The notes beneath the pieces were generated by a model. It saw nothing but the letters and a program-made list of their open reading frames with translations, ran no database searches and was not told the origin of the DNA. DNA of 64,000 nt, from the NCBI GenBank assembly GCA_023418475.1, contig JAEZZO010000055.1, positions 61,042 through 125,041 of the forward strand. The letters run 5' to 3'. Source of the DNA: Bacillota bacterium. Lineage in GTDB: Bacteria; Bacillota; Clostridia; Lachnospirales; Lachnospiraceae. Positions within the stretch are counted from its first letter, which is position 1, and each line of letters opens with the position of its first letter. The translations under genes were made by a program, and so were the position numbers. Positions 61,481 through 64,000 of the stretch are shown here, piece by piece.

Positions 61481-62380
61481 ATGATGGAGCAAAAGGATGA
61501 TTACAAAGCGCTATTCAAATTAACGTTAATAAATTTCTTAATAACGGGTGTGCTTGCTCTGGGGTTTATGACTTATCTATATTTTACTTCGCATTCGCTT
61601 TTGTTTTTAATACAAGTTGTTAGTAACATTGGATCTACAGTTGTACTTGGAATGTATGCTGTGGTATTGAAAAGACAGGCGGATAACAAGTCTTATGAAT
61701 ATGAATATGGATTGGGCAAGTTTGAGGCACTCGGTACCTTCGCAGGCTTTATTATTCAGGATGTCAACCTTATCATACTTGCAGTACTATCTGTGAATGA
61801 TTTTATCCATGCAGATAGAGAAGTTTCTTTTGGTGTGCTAGAGTTTGCCTATCCATTATCTGTTGTAATATATGATGTTGCAATTATTATGACACTAAAA
61901 AAGAAAAGCAGTAATAACAATGGAATCATAAAATCCCAAATTGTAGATTGTATGAATGAGAGCCTACAATTAATGGTATCGCTTGTTATCATGACGATGA
62001 TTTGCCTGTTTCCTAATGTAATGGGAATATATAAATTTCAATATATAATCTGTCTTGTTATCATTGGTTATACTTTTTATTTGAGTGTGGATCCTATCAA
62101 ACGTAGTGCATATTCATTACTAGACAAATGTACGGATGAAACTGTGTCACGAAAAATATTAAGTGTTCTTACGGCTAATTATGAGCTTTATGAATATTTT
62201 GAAACATATCACACAAGACTTTCTGCAGGAACGACATTTATTGATATATTTATTGGTTATGAAGATGACCTGACAATGAAAGAAATATTGCAGAGAAATA
62301 ATAAAATTTCAGAAGATATAAAGGAGCTTATTCCCGATGTGATAGTAAATTGTATCTTAGTTGGTAATACTATAGAATAG
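61481..62380 (+). CDS. CDF-fold transporter lacking canonical metal ligands
   Basis: 299 residues with the cation diffusion facilitator layout: about six helices, the family text YEYGLGKFEALGTFAGFI after helix 2, and a C-terminal cytosolic domain. Aligned by eye with E. coli YiiP, the zinc-site residues Asp45/Asp49 of helix 2 become Gln/Asn (QVVSNIG) and His153/Asp157 of helix 5 become Asn/Gln (CMNESLQ). It is thus unlikely to export zinc in the usual way. Start ATG 61481 has GGAGG eight bases upstream; a longer frame to 61382 runs into the MITE and is not real. Terminator at 62467. Confidence 0.75.
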   Translation: MMEQKDDYKALFKLTLINFLITGVLALGFMTYLYFTSHSLLFLIQVVSNIGSTVVLGMYAVVLKRQADNKSYEYEYGLGKFEALGTFAGFIIQDVNLIILAVLSVNDFIHADREVSFGVLEFAYPLSVVIYDVAIIMTLKKKSSNNNGIIKSQIVDCMNESLQLMVSLVIMTMICLFPNVMGIYKFQYIICLVIIGYTFYLSVDPIKRSAYSLLDKCTDETVSRKILSVLTANYELYEYFETYHTRLSAGTTFIDIFIGYEDDLTMKEILQRNNKISEDIKELIPDVIVNCILVGNTIE

Positions 62381-62466
62381 CAAATTGTATCTTTGTTGCT
62401 TATACGATAGAGTAGTAAGAATGATTTGATAAGTTAATCAGGATAAATAAGATAGAATCAGTTTAG

Positions 62467-62494
62467 CTGGGGGATATACCCCCAGTTTCTTTTT
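62467..62494 (+). terminator. Terminator after CDF-fold gene
   Basis: CTGGGGG (62467-62473) pairs perfectly with CCCCCAG (62479-62485), loop ATATA, followed by TTTCTTTTT. Confidence 0.92.
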
Positions 62495-62602
62495 ATATAA
62501 AAAAGCGGATCATATAAATTTGGCATTGTGATTAGAATATCTGATAGAAAATAATATAGGTTTATAGCAAAGATATACTGTAACTATTTAAGTAAAGTTG
62601 CA

Positions 62603-63328
62603 TCATACAGCCCCTTTTTCAAAAAACAGGTAATTCATGTATCCATCCCGTACCTGTGGATATAAAAGTCTTGATATGGGTAGCCTATGTCCGAAGTTTG
62701 TGGTAAGAAAACCCGGTTTTAGTTCTTTAATCCATCCCATATTGACAATATAGGAGCGGTGTATTTTGATGAAGTCCTCACGGTCAAGAAGAGTAATCTC
62801 ATATTCTGAAAGTGAGCCATATATTTCTTTTGTACTGCCATCCGTTTTATGAAAATACAATTTCTTGTTCATTATTTCCAGAAACTCAAGCTGATCATAA
62901 AAAATACGTATAATCCCTGAAGAATGCTTAACAGAAAGGGATTCCCTCGTACGTGTAGAATCCAGGAAAATCTTATCCAGTATTGGAAATAACTTTATCT
63001 GTGAAACCGGTTTTAACAAATAGTAATAAGCGTTTACAGCATAGCTGTCAACTGCGAATTCTGGTGAAGAAGTTAAAAATACTATCTTGATATCCTGATC
63101 ATAACCGCGAATTTCACGTGCTGTCTGCATTCCATTGACTCCCGGCATAAGTATATCCAACAGTAAAAGATCATATGCCCCTATTTTCATAGTTTCTAAA
63201 AGTTCTGTTGCGCTGGTAAACATATCAAAGCGAAGTGCACAGCCACTCTGCTCCTGATATTCTTTTATTAATGTGCATACATGGGAAAGCTCCAGTGCTT
63301 CATCATCACAAATGGCTATTCTCAGCAT
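62603..63328 (-). CDS. LytTR-type response regulator without adjacent kinase
   Basis: 241 residues: receiver (pocket CDDE, acceptor D58 in LLLLDILMPGVNG, Lys in YLLKPVS) and a C-terminal LytTR domain with FIKIHRSYIVNMGWIKEL and LPISRLL. AAAGGGG lies before the ATG on the minus strand. It is single in the window: its neighbours are the CDF gene on one side and a LemA-like gene on the other, and no kinase is next to it. It differs strongly from the LytTR protein at 49829. Confidence 0.9.
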   Translation of the reverse strand: MLRIAICDDEALELSHVCTLIKEYQEQSGCALRFDMFTSATELLETMKIGAYDLLLLDILMPGVNGMQTAREIRGYDQDIKIVFLTSSPEFAVDSYAVNAYYYLLKPVSQIKLFPILDKIFLDSTRTRESLSVKHSSGIIRIFYDQLEFLEIMNKKLYFHKTDGSTKEIYGSLSEYEITLLDREDFIKIHRSYIVNMGWIKELKPGFLTTNFGHRLPISRLLYPQVRDGYMNYLFFEKGAV

Positions 63329-63486
63329 TTAAAATTCCCCTTTCGATTACAATAAACAAGATTATTTTACCACTTATTATGATATATCTCAACAGTACTT
63401 GAATGCATTTCAGGGTGAGAAAACAACATATCAGGCTATAGACATATGGAAGACAGTTCCTTTGTGTATAATGGAGATCGATGGAA

Positions 63487-63551
63487 ACCTATAGATAATT
63501 GCAAAACGATATAGTTAACAATATATTCCGGTTTTGCATTTACCTATAGAT
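63487..63551. repeat. Small inverted repeat flanked by 10-bp direct repeats
   Basis: ACCTATAGAT occurs at 63487-63496 and 63542-63551. Between them TGCAAAAC (63500-63507) and GTTTTGCA (63531-63538) form an eight-base inverted repeat. It lies in the leader of the LemA-like gene. It could be a regulatory hairpin or a tiny insertion. Confidence 0.4.
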
Positions 63552-63578
63552 GAGTGAATACAAATAGGAGGTGAAAAA

Positions 63579-63896
63579 TTGACTGTTATAATAGCCTGCT
63601 TTATCGCCGGGATATGTGCAATAGCCTTTATATCTCTGTGGTTTACCGTTGCATACCATAAGCTTACCGATCAATATCGGGAAATATCCGCCGCCATAGA
63701 ACAGAAAAAGTTGCATTATAGTATTTATATGCAACAGCTTGGGAGTTCGAATGAGCTGGCGGTAAAAAGAATGCTTGATACTGACCAGAAGATATATCGT
63801 GAAGCCGTCCATGCCTATAACCGGCTTTATACCAATTCATTTCATCGCTTACCAGGATTTATAATGGGGTTTCGATATGTGAAGGAGGAAGTTTGA
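63579..63896 (+). CDS. Short LemA-like membrane protein
   Basis: 105 residues from a TTG start with TAGGAGGTG a few bases upstream. An N-terminal membrane helix (about 3-25, IIACFIAGICAIAFISLWFTV) is followed by a short helical stretch and a C-terminus YREAVHAYNRLYTNSFHRLPGFIMGF that fits the end of LemA proteins (pattern YNxxxxxFPxxxxAxxxGF). Normal LemA is about 180 residues, so most of the middle helical bundle is missing. The stop codon TGA lies within the first bases of the repeat that starts at 63891. Confidence 0.55.
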   Translation: MTVIIACFIAGICAIAFISLWFTVAYHKLTDQYREISAAIEQKKLHYSIYMQQLGSSNELAVKRMLDTDQKIYREAVHAYNRLYTNSFHRLPGFIMGFRYVKEEV

Positions 63897-64000
63897 AAGA
63901 AAATCACTTTCAAACTATTTATTAAAGCCTATTCACTTTTTGAAAGGTCATCAAAAAGTGAATAGCACGGGTATAAGTTTGAAAGAAAATCACTTTCAAA
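63891..64000. repeat. Modular palindromic repeat, copy 2 (runs to the window edge)
   Basis: An end palindrome TTTGAAAG..CTTTCAAA begins at 63892. A central hairpin has perfect 15-base arms (63929-63943 and 63951-63965) with a seven-base loop. A second copy of the end palindrome starts at about 63977 and reaches the window edge. The same modules occur in reverse orientation at 22798-22899. Confidence 0.82.

Overview
The window is A+T-rich DNA of a motile, anaerobic, plant-polysaccharide-using clostridium, most like a member of the Lachnospiraceae (relatives of Lachnoclostridium phytofermentans or Anaerocolumna). This rests on protein style, strong AGGAGG ribosome sites, a chemotaxis operon, ferredoxin-linked 2-oxoacid metabolism and a pectin/uronate gene block. 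No rRNA, tRNA, CRISPR array, prophage or transposase gene was seen. Species-level placement is inference.

Layout. (1) 1-9.5 kb: the end of a chemoreceptor gene, then a TetR regulator behind a perfect consensus promoter, cheY-cheA-cheW-cheR-cheB, a hybrid histidine kinase and a lone receiver protein. (2) 9.7-11.8 kb: aspS and a small membrane protein. (3) 12-19.9 kb: a sodium:solute symporter, then an arylacetate module, paaK-iorA-iorB-ACT-paaK-ACT, for interconverting aryl pyruvates, arylacetyl-CoA and arylacetates. (4) 19.9-28.3 kb: a cold-shock protein, an ECF S component with a transcobalamin-like surface protein, galM, upp, a receiver-Hpt protein, a small membrane protein and a chemoreceptor. 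(5) 28.7-47.2 kb: pectin and uronate catabolism (uxaC, LacI regulator, uxaB, uxaA, an apiosidase-like GH, kduI, kduD, a ROK kinase, an AraC regulator, a GH78 rhamnosidase), then a phosphotransferase, a MATE exporter and a second AraC regulator. (6) 47.3-55.1 kb: a polysaccharide deacetylase, a gene remnant, an AgrA/AgrC-type LytTR pair and, divergent from it, a 1346-residue secreted repeat protein. (7) 55.3-62.4 kb: the most unusual part. It holds an exported acetolactate decarboxylase, a symporter with an ATPase-like N-terminal domain, a stand-alone condensation-domain protein, an AMP-ligase, an acyl carrier protein and a CDF-fold transporter whose metal ligands are all replaced. (8) 62.6-64 kb: a lone LytTR regulator and a short LemA-like protein.

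How the parts work together. UxaC, UxaB and UxaA would turn galacturonate into 2-keto-3-deoxygluconate, and KduI and KduD bring unsaturated uronates to the same product. GH78 and the apiosidase-like enzyme lack signal peptides and would trim imported rhamnogalacturonan fragments. Two near-identical palindromes, TGAAAG-YA-CTTACA, sit at the transcription starts of the divergent lacI-uxaC and uxaB promoters and are the likely LacI operators. The ligase, carrier and condensation proteins form a complete minimal acyl or aminoacyl transfer line with its own transport proteins; its product is unknown.

Non-coding DNA is rich in structure: two MITE-like elements with flanking direct repeats, a modular ~105-bp palindromic repeat present twice in opposite orientation 41 kb apart, a structured leader before the first paaK, and a promoter-terminator leader before the transcobalamin-like gene. 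All promoter, operator and hairpin calls were made by eye.
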